Of a DNA stretch of 41,267 bases, positions 25,553-33,133 are shown one piece after another (positions within the stretch are counted from its first letter, which is position 1; the number at the start of each line of letters is the position of its first letter). Position numbers and translations under genes: made by a program. The stretch comes from an uncultured Nitrosopumilaceae archaeon. GTDB taxonomy: Archaea > Thermoproteota > Nitrososphaeria > Nitrososphaerales > Nitrosopumilaceae. The notes under the pieces were generated by a model. The model searched no databases, was not told the DNA's origin, and saw nothing but the letters and a program-made list of their open reading frames with translations. Location: assembly GCA_937897875.1 (NCBI GenBank), contig CALCPD010000004.1:1-41267 (forward strand), read 5' to 3'.

Positions 25553-26173
25553 TTATTTTGCTTTAGAGAATCTATCCTCTACTTCATCCCAGTTTACTAC
25601 ATTCCACCATGCGGCAATGTAAACTGGTCTTTTGTTTTGATAGTTTAGATAGTATGCGTGTTCCCAAACATCACAGCCCAATAATGGTACTAATCCTTCA
25701 GTTCTAGGACTAGTTTGATTTGGCATTGATTTGTATTCAACTTTAGATGTTGAAGGATTGTATACTAACCATCCCCAACCACTACCTTGAATTACTGCGG
25801 TAGTAGATGTGAATTTCTCTTTAAAGTCAGCAAAGCTTCCAAAAGAATCTTTGATTGCATCAGCAATTGATCCTCCAGGTTCTCCACCGCCATTTTGTTT
25901 CATGCTATTCCAAAATAACCTGTGGTTATCATAACCACCACCATTGAAATTAATTGCACCTCGTTTGTCCTCAGGTACTGAATTAATATCAGATAAGATA
26001 TCAAGGATATCTTTATCTTGAATTTCAGTTGGACATGTTTCAAGTGCTGCATTTAATTTGTCAGTGTATGTTTGATGATGTTTTGTATGATGAATCTCCA
26101 TTGTTTTTGCATCAATGTGAGGTTCCAAAGCATCATAAGCATATGGCATTTCAGGAAGTGTGTATTTTCCCAT
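25553..26173 (-). CDS. sod: Superoxide dismutase (Mn/Fe family)
   Basis: 206-aa dismutase converting superoxide to oxygen and hydrogen peroxide. Metal ligands are His28 ('EIHHTKHH'), His84 ('YDNHRLFW'), Asp168 and His172 ('GCDVWEHAYYLNYQNKRP'). The glycine run 'NFNGGGYDNH' and Gln153 in 'SMPNQTSPR' are on the Mn-type side of the usual Mn/Fe distinction (Fe-type has Gln near position 69). A Tyr replaces the His commonly found in 'GGGHxNH'. There is no signal peptide, so it is cytosolic. It stands alone, with a 7-bp-arm inverted repeat just upstream. Confidence 0.95.
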   Translation of the reverse strand: MGKYTLPEMPYAYDALEPHIDAKTMEIHHTKHHQTYTDKLNAALETCPTEIQDKDILDILSDINSVPEDKRGAINFNGGGYDNHRLFWNSMKQNGGGEPGGSIADAIKDSFGSFADFKEKFTSTTAVIQGSGWGWLVYNPSTSKVEYKSMPNQTSPRTEGLVPLLGCDVWEHAYYLNYQNKRPVYIAAWWNVVNWDEVEDRFSKAK

Positions 26174-26200
26174 GAATTAATTTAAAATTTTATTCCATTT

Positions 26201-26218
26201 ATTGCTTTAGTAAGCAAT
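26201..26218. promoter_or_regulatory. Inverted repeat between sod and subtilase genes
   Basis: ATTGCTT-TAGT-AAGCAAT: perfect 7-bp arms with a 4-nt spacer, 28-45 bp upstream of the sod start, at the upstream edge of its AT-rich promoter and 33-50 bp before the subtilase ATG. It is placed well for a dimeric regulator. Confidence 0.4.
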
Positions 26219-26250
26219 TCATTTTTACTTGTTAAAAAACTAAAAAATTC

Positions 26251-28278
26251 ATGAGATCATTACTCATTTTTTCCATAACATTGGTTATCATTTCTAGTAT
26301 TATCACATCACAATTAATTCAATCAGAAAATGAAATTACAACATACATTGAAAATAGTGTCCCATACGTTGGAACAGAAATTCCAAGAACGGATGGAATA
26401 GATGGAACCGGAATTAAAATAGCTATTATCGATACAGGTGTCGATTTTAATCATCCAGATTTGTTTGGATGGGGTTCAGATGGAAAAGTAATTGGAGGGT
26501 ATAATTTTATTCAACCAGATGAATTACCCATGGATACTAACGGACATGGAACTAAAGTTGCAGGAGTGATTGCAGCAGATGGAAATACATTTGGAGTTGC
26601 TCCTAAAGCAAAAATTCTAGCTTACAAAGTATCAGAAGATGGAGAAGGTGTTTCATCAGAATTAATTTCAGGGGCAATTCAAAAAGCAATTGAAGATGAA
26701 GCAGATATCATTAACATTAGTTTAGGAGTTAATCGAACTAATTCAAAAATAGATAATGCAGTCAATCATGCATTAGATAATGGAATTTTTGTGGTAACAG
26801 CTGCAGGAAATGATGGGCCAGGATTAGAAACAATTGGAAGTCCAGGAAGGAATTTGCAATCATTAACAGTTGGTGCAACTTACAACAACATGACTTCAAG
26901 TTTAATTGCAACATTAGAAATAGATGAAAAACAATATACAGTAATTCCAATGGTAGGTTCTTCAAAAACAAGTGAGCCAATTACAGGAAAAATAGTTTTC
27001 GGAGGTTTTGGAAAAAATAGTAATTTAGAAAATCTGAATGTTAAGAATACAATACTAATTGTAGAAAGAGGAAGTGATGTTGAAGGAGAATTATTATTTT
27101 TTTCAATTAAAGAAATGAATGCTGCAAAAGCAGGAGCTAAGGCATTGATTGTATATAACAATCAACCAGGAATTTTTTTGGGAGAATTAATTCATGAATT
27201 TTCAGAGCCAGGATACACACCACAAATTCCAGTTGTTTCAGTAGATAGAGAAGAAGGATTAGAGATAATTGAAACAATTGAAAAAAATAGTTCTGGAATA
27301 ATGAACTTATTTTATAATCCAGATTTCATAGCACATTTTAGTTCAAGAGGTCCGGTTTCATCATTTTATATCAAACCAGACATGGTAGCACCAGGAGCAT
27401 ACATCAATACTACACAAATCAATTCTAGTTACAATTTTACAAGTGGAACTAGCTTTGCAGCACCACATGTCAGTGGTGCAGCAGCATTGTTACTACAAAA
27501 AAATCCAGAATTGCAAAATCAAGAGCTAAAATCATTGTTAATGACCACAGTACAACCAGTTTCAAATGCTTATGGACAGGAATTTTCATTACATGAATCA
27601 GGCTCAGGTAGATTGGATATAGCCAATGCATATAATGCAAAATTAATCATAAGTCCAACAAATTTTGTAATAAATTTCTCTCCAGAGCAACTCTCGATTG
27701 AGAAACAATTAGAATTAAAATTAATTGAAGGGGAAATAGAGGAAATCAATGTTAAATTTGAAGGACCAGAATTTATAGAATTTACACATAATATTAAAAA
27801 CAATAAGTTACAAATTGAATTAAACGTAATTGGTGAAGAGTATGGAGAACACGAGGGGAAAATATTCATCAATCATGAAAAAACACAATATACAATCCCA
27901 GTTCTTATGCACTATACAGAAGGTTCAATTTTAGTAAATCAGGAGAATGAAAAATTATTTTTTGAAATAGTACATCCAGACAAATGGAGTTTTGCAAAAA
28001 TTTCAGTTACAAATAGTAAAAATGGAAATATGGATACTACTACTACTACACCAAATAAAAAAACATCAATAGAAATCTATGATAATGGAGAATATTGGAT
28101 TGAAGCAAAAATCAAAGTAAATGAGAATACATCAGATGCATTTAATACAATTAAAATTAATTCACTTTCAGAAAAAATAGAAAAAATTGAATTAACAAAT
28201 ATTCCAGAAAAACAAATCATCATCATAATTTCAATAGTCACAATTGTTGGAATTGTGGGATTACTAATTAGAAAATAA
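26251..28278 (+). CDS. Subtilisin-like serine protease (S8) with PA-like insert and C-terminal membrane anchor
   Basis: 675-aa exported protease. Residues 1-20 ('MRSLLIFSITLVIISSIITS') are a signal sequence. The catalytic triad is Asp61 ('IAIIDTGVDFNHPDL'), His99 ('NGHGTKVAGVIA') and Ser401 ('SGTSFAAPHVSGAAALLL'), with oxyanion Asn187 ('TAAGNDGPG'). Residues about 240-345 between His and Ser look like a protease-associated domain. The C-terminal third is beta-sandwich-like, followed by one hydrophobic helix ('IIIIISIVTIVGIVGLLI', about 655-672) and R-K, so the enzyme is probably held on the outer face of the membrane. No propeptide domain is obvious between signal and catalytic core. Confidence 0.92.
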   Translation: MRSLLIFSITLVIISSIITSQLIQSENEITTYIENSVPYVGTEIPRTDGIDGTGIKIAIIDTGVDFNHPDLFGWGSDGKVIGGYNFIQPDELPMDTNGHGTKVAGVIAADGNTFGVAPKAKILAYKVSEDGEGVSSELISGAIQKAIEDEADIINISLGVNRTNSKIDNAVNHALDNGIFVVTAAGNDGPGLETIGSPGRNLQSLTVGATYNNMTSSLIATLEIDEKQYTVIPMVGSSKTSEPITGKIVFGGFGKNSNLENLNVKNTILIVERGSDVEGELLFFSIKEMNAAKAGAKALIVYNNQPGIFLGELIHEFSEPGYTPQIPVVSVDREEGLEIIETIEKNSSGIMNLFYNPDFIAHFSSRGPVSSFYIKPDMVAPGAYINTTQINSSYNFTSGTSFAAPHVSGAAALLLQKNPELQNQELKSLLMTTVQPVSNAYGQEFSLHESGSGRLDIANAYNAKLIISPTNFVINFSPEQLSIEKQLELKLIEGEIEEINVKFEGPEFIEFTHNIKNNKLQIELNVIGEEYGEHEGKIFINHEKTQYTIPVLMHYTEGSILVNQENEKLFFEIVHPDKWSFAKISVTNSKNGNMDTTTTTPNKKTSIEIYDNGEYWIEAKIKVNENTSDAFNTIKINSLSEKIEKIELTNIPEKQIIIIISIVTIVGIVGLLIRK

Positions 28279-28279
28279 T

Positions 28280-29884
28280 CTATGCAGAAAATTTTGGACC
28301 TGCTGAAATTATATCATCTGAAACATTTTCAAATTTCTTAAAGTTCTCAACAAACATTTGTGCTAATTTTTTTGCAGAAAGATCGTAAGAATCTTTGTCA
28401 ACCCAAGTATGTTTTGGATCCAAAATTTCAGATGGGACACCTTCAACTTCTGTCGGAATATCAAGATTGAACAAGTCATCATGACGATATTTGACAATAT
28501 CAAGTGCACCAGAAATTGCAGCTGTAACCATTGCACGGCTGTATTTGATCTTTATTCGCTTTCCAACACCATATGGGCCACCTGACCATCCAGTATTAAC
28601 AAGATAAACGATAGTGTTATGTTCATTAATTTTTTCACCGAGAAGTTTTGCATAAACTGAAGCTGGTCTAGGCATAAATGGAGCACCAAAACACTGAGAA
28701 AAGACAGATTTTGGTTCTTTAATACCTCGTTCAGTTCCTGCTAATTTACTAGTATAACCAGACATGAAATGATACATTGCTCCTTCCTTTGTCAATCTAG
28801 AAACAGGAGGCAAAACACCCAAAGCATCTGCAGTTAAAAATACAATAACGCGTGGATTTCCTCCAACACTTGGAATTACTGCACCTGGAATGAAATCTAA
28901 AGGATAACCAACACGAGTATTCTCAGTTAATGAATTATCATCATAATCTGGAATGTTATCATTTAGTACAACATTTTCTAAAAGAGCACCAGGCTTGATT
29001 GCATTCCAAATTTCAGGTTCTGCTTCTTGACTTAAATTAATACATTTTGCATAACATCCACCTTCAAAATTAAATGTACCATTGTCAGACCAACCGTGTT
29101 CATCATCACCAATTAATTTTCTATTAGGATCTGCAGAAAGAGTTGTTTTACCTGTACCAGATAATCCAAAGAATAATGCAGTATCTCCTTTTTCACCAAT
29201 ATTTGCAGAACAATGCATTGGGAAAATATTACGGTCAGGTAATAAGAAATTCATTACACCAAACATAGATTTTTTCATTTCACCAGCATATTCAGTTCCA
29301 CCAATTAAAACAATTTTTCTAGTTAAATCAATTAAAATAAAGACATCAGTTCTAGTTCCATCAATTTCAGGATCAGCTAAAAAGTCATTAATACATAAAA
29401 TAGTAAACTCAGGGTCATGTTTTTGTAATTCTTCATCAGTAGGTCGAATAAACAAATTACTTGAAAACATACTTTGCCAAACATGATCATTAATTACTCT
29501 AATAGGTAAACGTGTTTCAGGATCAGCACCTACGAAACCATCAAAAACAAAAAGTTCTTTGTTAGCAACAAAATCTTTCATCTTTTCAAAAAGTTTTTCA
29601 AATTTGCCACTTGGAAATTGATGATTAATTTTTCCCCAATCAATAGTTTCATGGGTTTTATCATCATACACAATAAATCGGTCATCAGGTGATCTACCAG
29701 TATACTTTCCAGTGTTAACAGAAAGAGAACCTGTTGAATTTACAACACCTTCTTTTCTATCAACAGAAATTGCAACCATTTCATCAGTAGATAAATTTCT
29801 ATGAACTTTAGAAGGATTAATTCCAAATGCCGTTAATTGTGCCAAAAACTGTTCAGTTGTAGATTTACCAAGTAATTCAGTCAA
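28280..29884 (-). CDS. pckA: Phosphoenolpyruvate carboxykinase (ATP)
   Basis: 534-aa ATP-type PEPCK interconverting oxaloacetate and phosphoenolpyruvate. The kinase-1 loop G-L-S-G-T-G-K-T is at 240-247 and the metal-binding 'LIGDDEHGWS' at 257-266; 'TGRSPDDRFIV' (62-72) and 'TEYAGEMKKSMFGVMNFLLP' are substrate/metal-site blocks. The size and motifs are those of the bacterial/plant ATP family rather than the GTP family. The start is TTG 29884. It would feed oxaloacetate from the carbon-fixation cycle into gluconeogenesis. It is convergent with the subtilase (1-bp gap) and divergent from rpl32e. Confidence 0.95.
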   Translation of the reverse strand: MTELLGKSTTEQFLAQLTAFGINPSKVHRNLSTDEMVAISVDRKEGVVNSTGSLSVNTGKYTGRSPDDRFIVYDDKTHETIDWGKINHQFPSGKFEKLFEKMKDFVANKELFVFDGFVGADPETRLPIRVINDHVWQSMFSSNLFIRPTDEELQKHDPEFTILCINDFLADPEIDGTRTDVFILIDLTRKIVLIGGTEYAGEMKKSMFGVMNFLLPDRNIFPMHCSANIGEKGDTALFFGLSGTGKTTLSADPNRKLIGDDEHGWSDNGTFNFEGGCYAKCINLSQEAEPEIWNAIKPGALLENVVLNDNIPDYDDNSLTENTRVGYPLDFIPGAVIPSVGGNPRVIVFLTADALGVLPPVSRLTKEGAMYHFMSGYTSKLAGTERGIKEPKSVFSQCFGAPFMPRPASVYAKLLGEKINEHNTIVYLVNTGWSGGPYGVGKRIKIKYSRAMVTAAISGALDIVKYRHDDLFNLDIPTEVEGVPSEILDPKHTWVDKDSYDLSAKKLAQMFVENFKKFENVSDDIISAGPKFSA

Positions 29885-30000
29885 TTTTCCGATCTCCTAT
29901 CGTGTGTTTGAGCATATACAGGGGTCATAAGATATTTAGATCCGCCCTGATTTTCCTTATTATCTCTTTTCCATAGAGGATTTTTTTAGGTCGAGGAACG

Positions 30001-30008
30001 TATTTATT
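30001..30008 (+). promoter_or_regulatory. TATA-like box for rpl32e-rpl19e
   Basis: tatttatt lies 23-30 bp before the rpl32e ATG at 30031, in a 146-bp divergent region shared with pckA. This suggests an independent promoter for the displaced ribosomal pair. Confidence 0.45.
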
Positions 30009-30030
30009 CCAAAATTCAAGACTTAGTTCC

Positions 30031-30435
30031 ATGCCAATCAACAAGGAATTGATCGAAAAAAGACAGGAAGTAAAAGAAAACAAACCTGATTTTGTTAGAC
30101 CAGAAAGTTGGCGTTATGTTAGACTACAAACCAATTGGAGAAAACCAAAAGGAATAGATCATCATCAAAGAAAACAAAAGAGTAGAGGTCGTCCAGGTTT
30201 AGTTAAAGTAGGATATGGTGGACCTAGAGATGCAAAAGGATTACATCCTTCAGGATTTACAGATAATCTAGTTTACAACATTACAGATTTAGAAAAATTA
30301 GACCCAAAAAAAGATGGAGTCAGATTAGGACATGGTGTTGGTACTAGAAAAAGAAAAGAAATTGTTCTAAAAGCAGTTGAAAACAAATTTAAAATATTTA
30401 ATGCAAGAGTGAGTGTAATTGCCAATAAATCTTAA
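30031..30435 (+). CDS. rpl32e: Large ribosomal subunit protein eL32
   Basis: 134-aa eL32 with the family core 'FVRPESWRYVRLQTNWRKPKG' near residues 21-41, 'KSRGRPGLVKVGYGGPRDAKG' (quoted as the conserved basic block) and 'HPSGFTDNLVYNITDLEKL'. In typical archaeal spc operons it sits between rpl6 and rpl19e upstream of rpl18; here it and rpl19e form a separate plus-strand pair. Its stop overlaps the rpl19e start by 17 bp. Confidence 0.93.
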   Translation: MPINKELIEKRQEVKENKPDFVRPESWRYVRLQTNWRKPKGIDHHQRKQKSRGRPGLVKVGYGGPRDAKGLHPSGFTDNLVYNITDLEKLDPKKDGVRLGHGVGTRKRKEIVLKAVENKFKIFNARVSVIANKS

Positions 30436-30874
30436 ATCTAAAAAAAGACTCGCTTCCAGAGTTACAGGTGTTGGAATTCACAGAATAAAATTTGATACTG
30501 ATCACTTAGATGATATCGCAGATGCAATTACTAGAGAAAACATCCGTAGTTTAATTACTGCAAATACTATTCAAATCAAATCATTTACAGGAACATCAAG
30601 AGGAAGGGCACAAACAAAATTAGATCAAAGAAAAAAGAGAGGTACCAAACAAGGTTCAAAACAAGGTACTAAGGGTGCAAGAGTAGGTAAAAAAACAGTA
30701 TATGTTGCAAAAGTACGTGCACTAAGAAGATTATTAAAAATTGCAAAAGATAGAAAAGATTTGACTAATCCAGAATTTTGGACATTATACAAAAAAGTAG
30801 GCGGAAATACAGTTAGAAACAAAGCTCACTTGAGAACTTTAATGGATGAAATTAAAACAAAAAGAACAGATTAG
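30419..30874 (+). CDS. rpl19e: Large ribosomal subunit protein eL19
   Basis: 151-aa eL19: 'NLKSKKRLASRVTGVGIHRI', 'DIADAITRENIRSLITANTI', the basic 'SRGRAQTKLDQRKKRGTKQG' stretch and 'RALRRLLKIAKDRKDLTNPE' are the diagnostic regions. The start is TTG 30419, inside rpl32e, so the pair is translationally coupled. It meets ogt tail to tail with a 4-bp overlap. In most archaea rpl18 would follow directly; here it lies on the other strand about 7.6 kb away. Confidence 0.95.
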   Translation: MPINLKSKKRLASRVTGVGIHRIKFDTDHLDDIADAITRENIRSLITANTIQIKSFTGTSRGRAQTKLDQRKKRGTKQGSKQGTKGARVGKKTVYVAKVRALRRLLKIAKDRKDLTNPEFWTLYKKVGGNTVRNKAHLRTLMDEIKTKRTD

Positions 30875-31170
30875 AATCTAAATAACTTTTTATCAAAACT
30901 CTGAATTGTACCATTAGTAATTTCAATACCTTCATCAGAAAGCATTTTCATTTTGACATGTTCGCCATAAGCATATCCACCAATTTTACCAGTAGACATT
31001 ACAACACGATGACAAGGAACTAAAACAGGGTAAGGATTTTTGTTCATGATTTTCCCAATTATTCTTTGACCATTTTTTAATCCAACAGCTTTTGCCAAAT
31101 CACCATAAGTTGTAACATGACCCTTTGGAACATTCATTAGTTTTTTGTAGACATGCTGTTCAAGATTCAT
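30871..31170 (-). CDS. ogt: Methylated-DNA--protein-cysteine methyltransferase
   Basis: 99-aa protein covering only the active-site domain of O6-alkylguanine-DNA alkyltransferase. The acceptor Cys53 is in 'VLVPCHRVVMSTGKIGGYAY', and the DNA-binding helix-turn-helix part is 'VPKGHVTTYGDLAKAVGLKN'. Because the cysteine is kept, it should be a true suicidal alkyl-acceptor rather than an ATL protein (which has Trp). The small size lacks the usual N-terminal ribonuclease-like domain, as in some archaeal and ATL-like forms. Its start overlaps the dtdA stop by 4 bp. Confidence 0.88.
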   Translation of the reverse strand: MNLEQHVYKKLMNVPKGHVTTYGDLAKAVGLKNGQRIIGKIMNKNPYPVLVPCHRVVMSTGKIGGYAYGEHVKMKMLSDEGIEITNGTIQSFDKKLFRF

Positions 31171-31943
31171 AATCTAATTATCTCAAGGGATGTAGATTCC
31201 AATAAATCAAGAATTTTTTGTTTGTTAGGTCCTAATCCACGCCAATCTAAAAGAGCAAATTTTGCCATTTTATTTTGTAAAATAATATGAGAAAAGAGTT
31301 CTTCATCTAGATTCTCTAATGCATGTTTTGGTATTACTGTACCAAGAGCATATTTTCCATTTAACAATTCAGCAGTAAATTTTGAAGGATAATGAGTACC
31401 ACCAAAACAAATTGCCACAGGATTTTCAGGTAAGGCATTAACAAAAACATGATGAACCAATTTTGCAATAGAAATACACAGAGATTCATCAGTCCATTGT
31501 TTTTCAGTTGTACCAATTTCAATGAAAATTGAAGGTTTAGTTAATGCAGTTGGACCATGATGAGTTGCCTCAATAGTTATTTGAAATTCTGGAAATTTAG
31601 ATTGGTATTTTTGTAATGTTTGAAGATATTGTTTTTGAAGATTAGGATGAGGTATCGCAACTTGTCTATCATTACCACCAAATTTTGCTTCTGAAAAATT
31701 TCCAGTACTATGACAAGTTAATGCAAGTACACCAGATTCTGCGGCATGTTTTGAAAGGAAGACAAATCCATCATAATCATATTTTTCTTCAAGCCAATCA
31801 GCAGAGATAGAAGGGGTCGAAATTATGATCAAATCATAATATTTTCCATGAAAAATATCACCATCCAAAGTCATTTCTTGTGAAAGAAATTTTGCCATAT
31901 TGTAACCTGCAGGGTCATCTCGATAAGCAACTAAGAGTTCCAT
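31167..31943 (-). CDS. dtdA: D-aminoacyl-tRNA deacylase, archaeal/plant type (DTD2/GEK1)
   Basis: 258 aa from ATG 31943 ('MELLVAYRDDPAGYNMAKFL'); the frame runs open further upstream, but that part is antisense to secE and unlike the family. Conserved regions are 'FLSKHAAESGVLALTCHSTGN', 'ITIEATHHGPTALTKPSIFI' and 'PVAICFGGTHYPSKFT', which carry the histidines of the zinc-dependent active site. The enzyme recycles D-aminoacyl-tRNAs (and removes acetaldehyde adducts in plants). It is in an operon with ogt. Its start codon is only 39 bp from that of the divergent secE. Confidence 0.93.
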   Translation of the reverse strand: MELLVAYRDDPAGYNMAKFLSQEMTLDGDIFHGKYYDLIIISTPSISADWLEEKYDYDGFVFLSKHAAESGVLALTCHSTGNFSEAKFGGNDRQVAIPHPNLQKQYLQTLQKYQSKFPEFQITIEATHHGPTALTKPSIFIEIGTTEKQWTDESLCISIAKLVHHVFVNALPENPVAICFGGTHYPSKFTAELLNGKYALGTVIPKHALENLDEELFSHIILQNKMAKFALLDWRGLGPNKQKILDLLESTSLEIIRL

Positions 31944-31954
31944 GAGATAAGGAA

Positions 31955-31973
31955 TATAAGGACACCTTATTAA
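31955..31973. promoter_or_regulatory. Interlocked divergent promoter elements of dtdA and secE with inverted repeat
   Basis: ATAAGG-ACA-CCTTAT (31956-31970) is a perfect 6-bp inverted repeat. Its left half (TATAAGG) is 22-28 bp before the secE ATG, and its right half, read on the minus strand as TTAATAAGG, is 22-30 bp before the dtdA ATG. The two core promoters must overlap. Confidence 0.45.
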
Positions 31974-31982
31974 TTTCCACCA

Positions 31983-32156
31983 ATGAACCCGAAACAGACT
32001 TTGAAAAATATGTCTAATACTATGAAGATGGCTAAAAAGCCAGATAAGGATGAATATACACAGCATTTGAGATTAGTATTAACAGGAATTTTAGGAGTTG
32101 GTGCTATTGGATTTACAATTCAATTTGTGTTTTCGGTAATCACATTTGGAAGATAA
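31983..32156 (+). CDS. secE: Protein translocase subunit SecE (Sec61 gamma)
   Basis: 57-aa protein from ATG 31983 to TAA 32156. It has a short basic cytosolic N-terminal region ('LKNMSNTMKMAKKPDKDEYT') with the amphipathic helix typical of Sec61 gamma, then one transmembrane helix near residues 32-53 ('LVLTGILGVGAIGFTIQFVF'). Its small size, single TM segment and position immediately before spt5 and rpl11 (the universal secE-nusG-rplK order) support the call. It clamps SecY, which is encoded about 11 kb away in this window. Confidence 0.9.
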   Translation: MNPKQTLKNMSNTMKMAKKPDKDEYTQHLRLVLTGILGVGAIGFTIQFVFSVITFGR

Positions 32157-32159
32157 AAA

Positions 32160-32618
32160 ATGTCTGAAGAAATAAAATCACACTTATTTGCAATTAGAAC
32201 CACAGGAGGACAAGAAAAAGTGGTTATGAGATTATTAGAAGCTAAAGCAAATGCTAACCAAATTAACATTCAATCAGTATTTTGGGTGAGTGATCTTAAA
32301 GGATATGTTGTAGTTGAAGCTGTTAATCCTAGTGATGCATATTTAGCAGTTGAAGGTGTCAGACATATTCGAGGTCAATTAAGAGGAGAACTAGCATTTG
32401 AAGACATAGAAGGATATCTTGTTAAGAAATCAACAGTTTTGACATTAGCAGTGGATAATATTATCGAAATTACTGGAGGTCCATTCAAAGGAATGAAGGC
32501 TACAATTACTAGAATAGATACAGACAAAGAAGAAGCCACAGTCGTCTTATTAGATGCATCATATCAATTACCAGTAACAGTAGATGCAAACTACCTAAAA
32601 CTCTCGAGTGGAGCTTAG
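32160..32618 (+). CDS. spt5: Transcription elongation factor Spt5 (NusG-like)
   Basis: 152-aa Spt5 with an N-terminal NGN domain (about residues 5-90: 'HLFAIRTTGGQEKVVMRLLE', 'SDLKGYVVVEAVNPSDAYLA', 'VRHIRGQLRGELAF') and one KOW domain (about 95-150: 'IIEITGGPFKGMKATITRID'). With Spt4 it binds the RNA polymerase clamp and promotes processivity. It starts 3 bp after secE, so the pair is co-transcribed. Confidence 0.95.
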   Translation: MSEEIKSHLFAIRTTGGQEKVVMRLLEAKANANQINIQSVFWVSDLKGYVVVEAVNPSDAYLAVEGVRHIRGQLRGELAFEDIEGYLVKKSTVLTLAVDNIIEITGGPFKGMKATITRIDTDKEEATVVLLDASYQLPVTVDANYLKLSSGA

Positions 32619-32653
32619 GAAGGATTAAATTTTCATTTTGAGTTGAATTAAGA

Positions 32654-33133
32654 ATGGGAGAACAAAAAGTATCATCACTTGTAACTGGAGGAGGAGCATC
32701 TGCCGGTCCACCATTAGGTCCAGCATTAGGTCCTCTAGGCGTTAACATCATGGAAGTTATCGCAGCAATTAATGATAAAACAAAAGATTTCGAAGGAATG
32801 AAAGTTCCTGTAACTGTAATAGTTGACACAGACACAAAAAAATACGATATTGAAATTGGTATTCCTTCAGCTGCAGCACTAATTATGAAAGAAGCAGGAA
32901 TACAGAAAGGTTCCAGCACTTCAGGTACTGAATGGGCAGGGGACGTAACAATGGATTCAATTGTCAAAGTGGCAAATACAAAACTCGAAAAATCTTATGC
33001 AACATCAATAAAATCAGTTGCAAAATCCATCATTGGTACATGTGTAGCATTAGGTGTTAAAGTAGAAGGAAAAACACCTAAAGAAATCACTGCAGAAATC
33101 AATGAAGGTAAATGGGATCAAAAATTCCAATAA
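32654..33133 (+). CDS. rpl11: Large ribosomal subunit protein uL11
   Basis: 159-aa uL11, the stalk-base protein. 'VTGGGASAGPPLGPALGPLG' is the proline/glycine-rich N-terminal signature, then 'NIMEVIAAINDKTKDFEGMK', and the C-terminal rRNA-binding domain with 'SVAKSIIGTCVALGVKVEGK'. It lies 35 bp after spt5 with an AT-rich stretch (attaaattttc, 32624-32634) that could be an extra promoter. Its stop directly abuts the convergent Lrp-family gene. Confidence 0.96.
   Translation: MGEQKVSSLVTGGGASAGPPLGPALGPLGVNIMEVIAAINDKTKDFEGMKVPVTVIVDTDTKKYDIEIGIPSAAALIMKEAGIQKGSSTSGTEWAGDVTMDSIVKVANTKLEKSYATSIKSVAKSIIGTCVALGVKVEGKTPKEITAEINEGKWDQKFQ

Noticed and set aside
30001-30030. Shine-Dalgarno site for rpl32e
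   Set aside because: No GGAGG-like sequence is present close to the ATG; a TATA-like box at 23-30 bp suggests a leaderless mRNA instead.
31944-32066. 41-residue N-terminal extension of dtdA
   Set aside because: It is antisense to secE, unlike the DtdA family, and the family N terminus 'MELLVAYRDD' starts at 31943.
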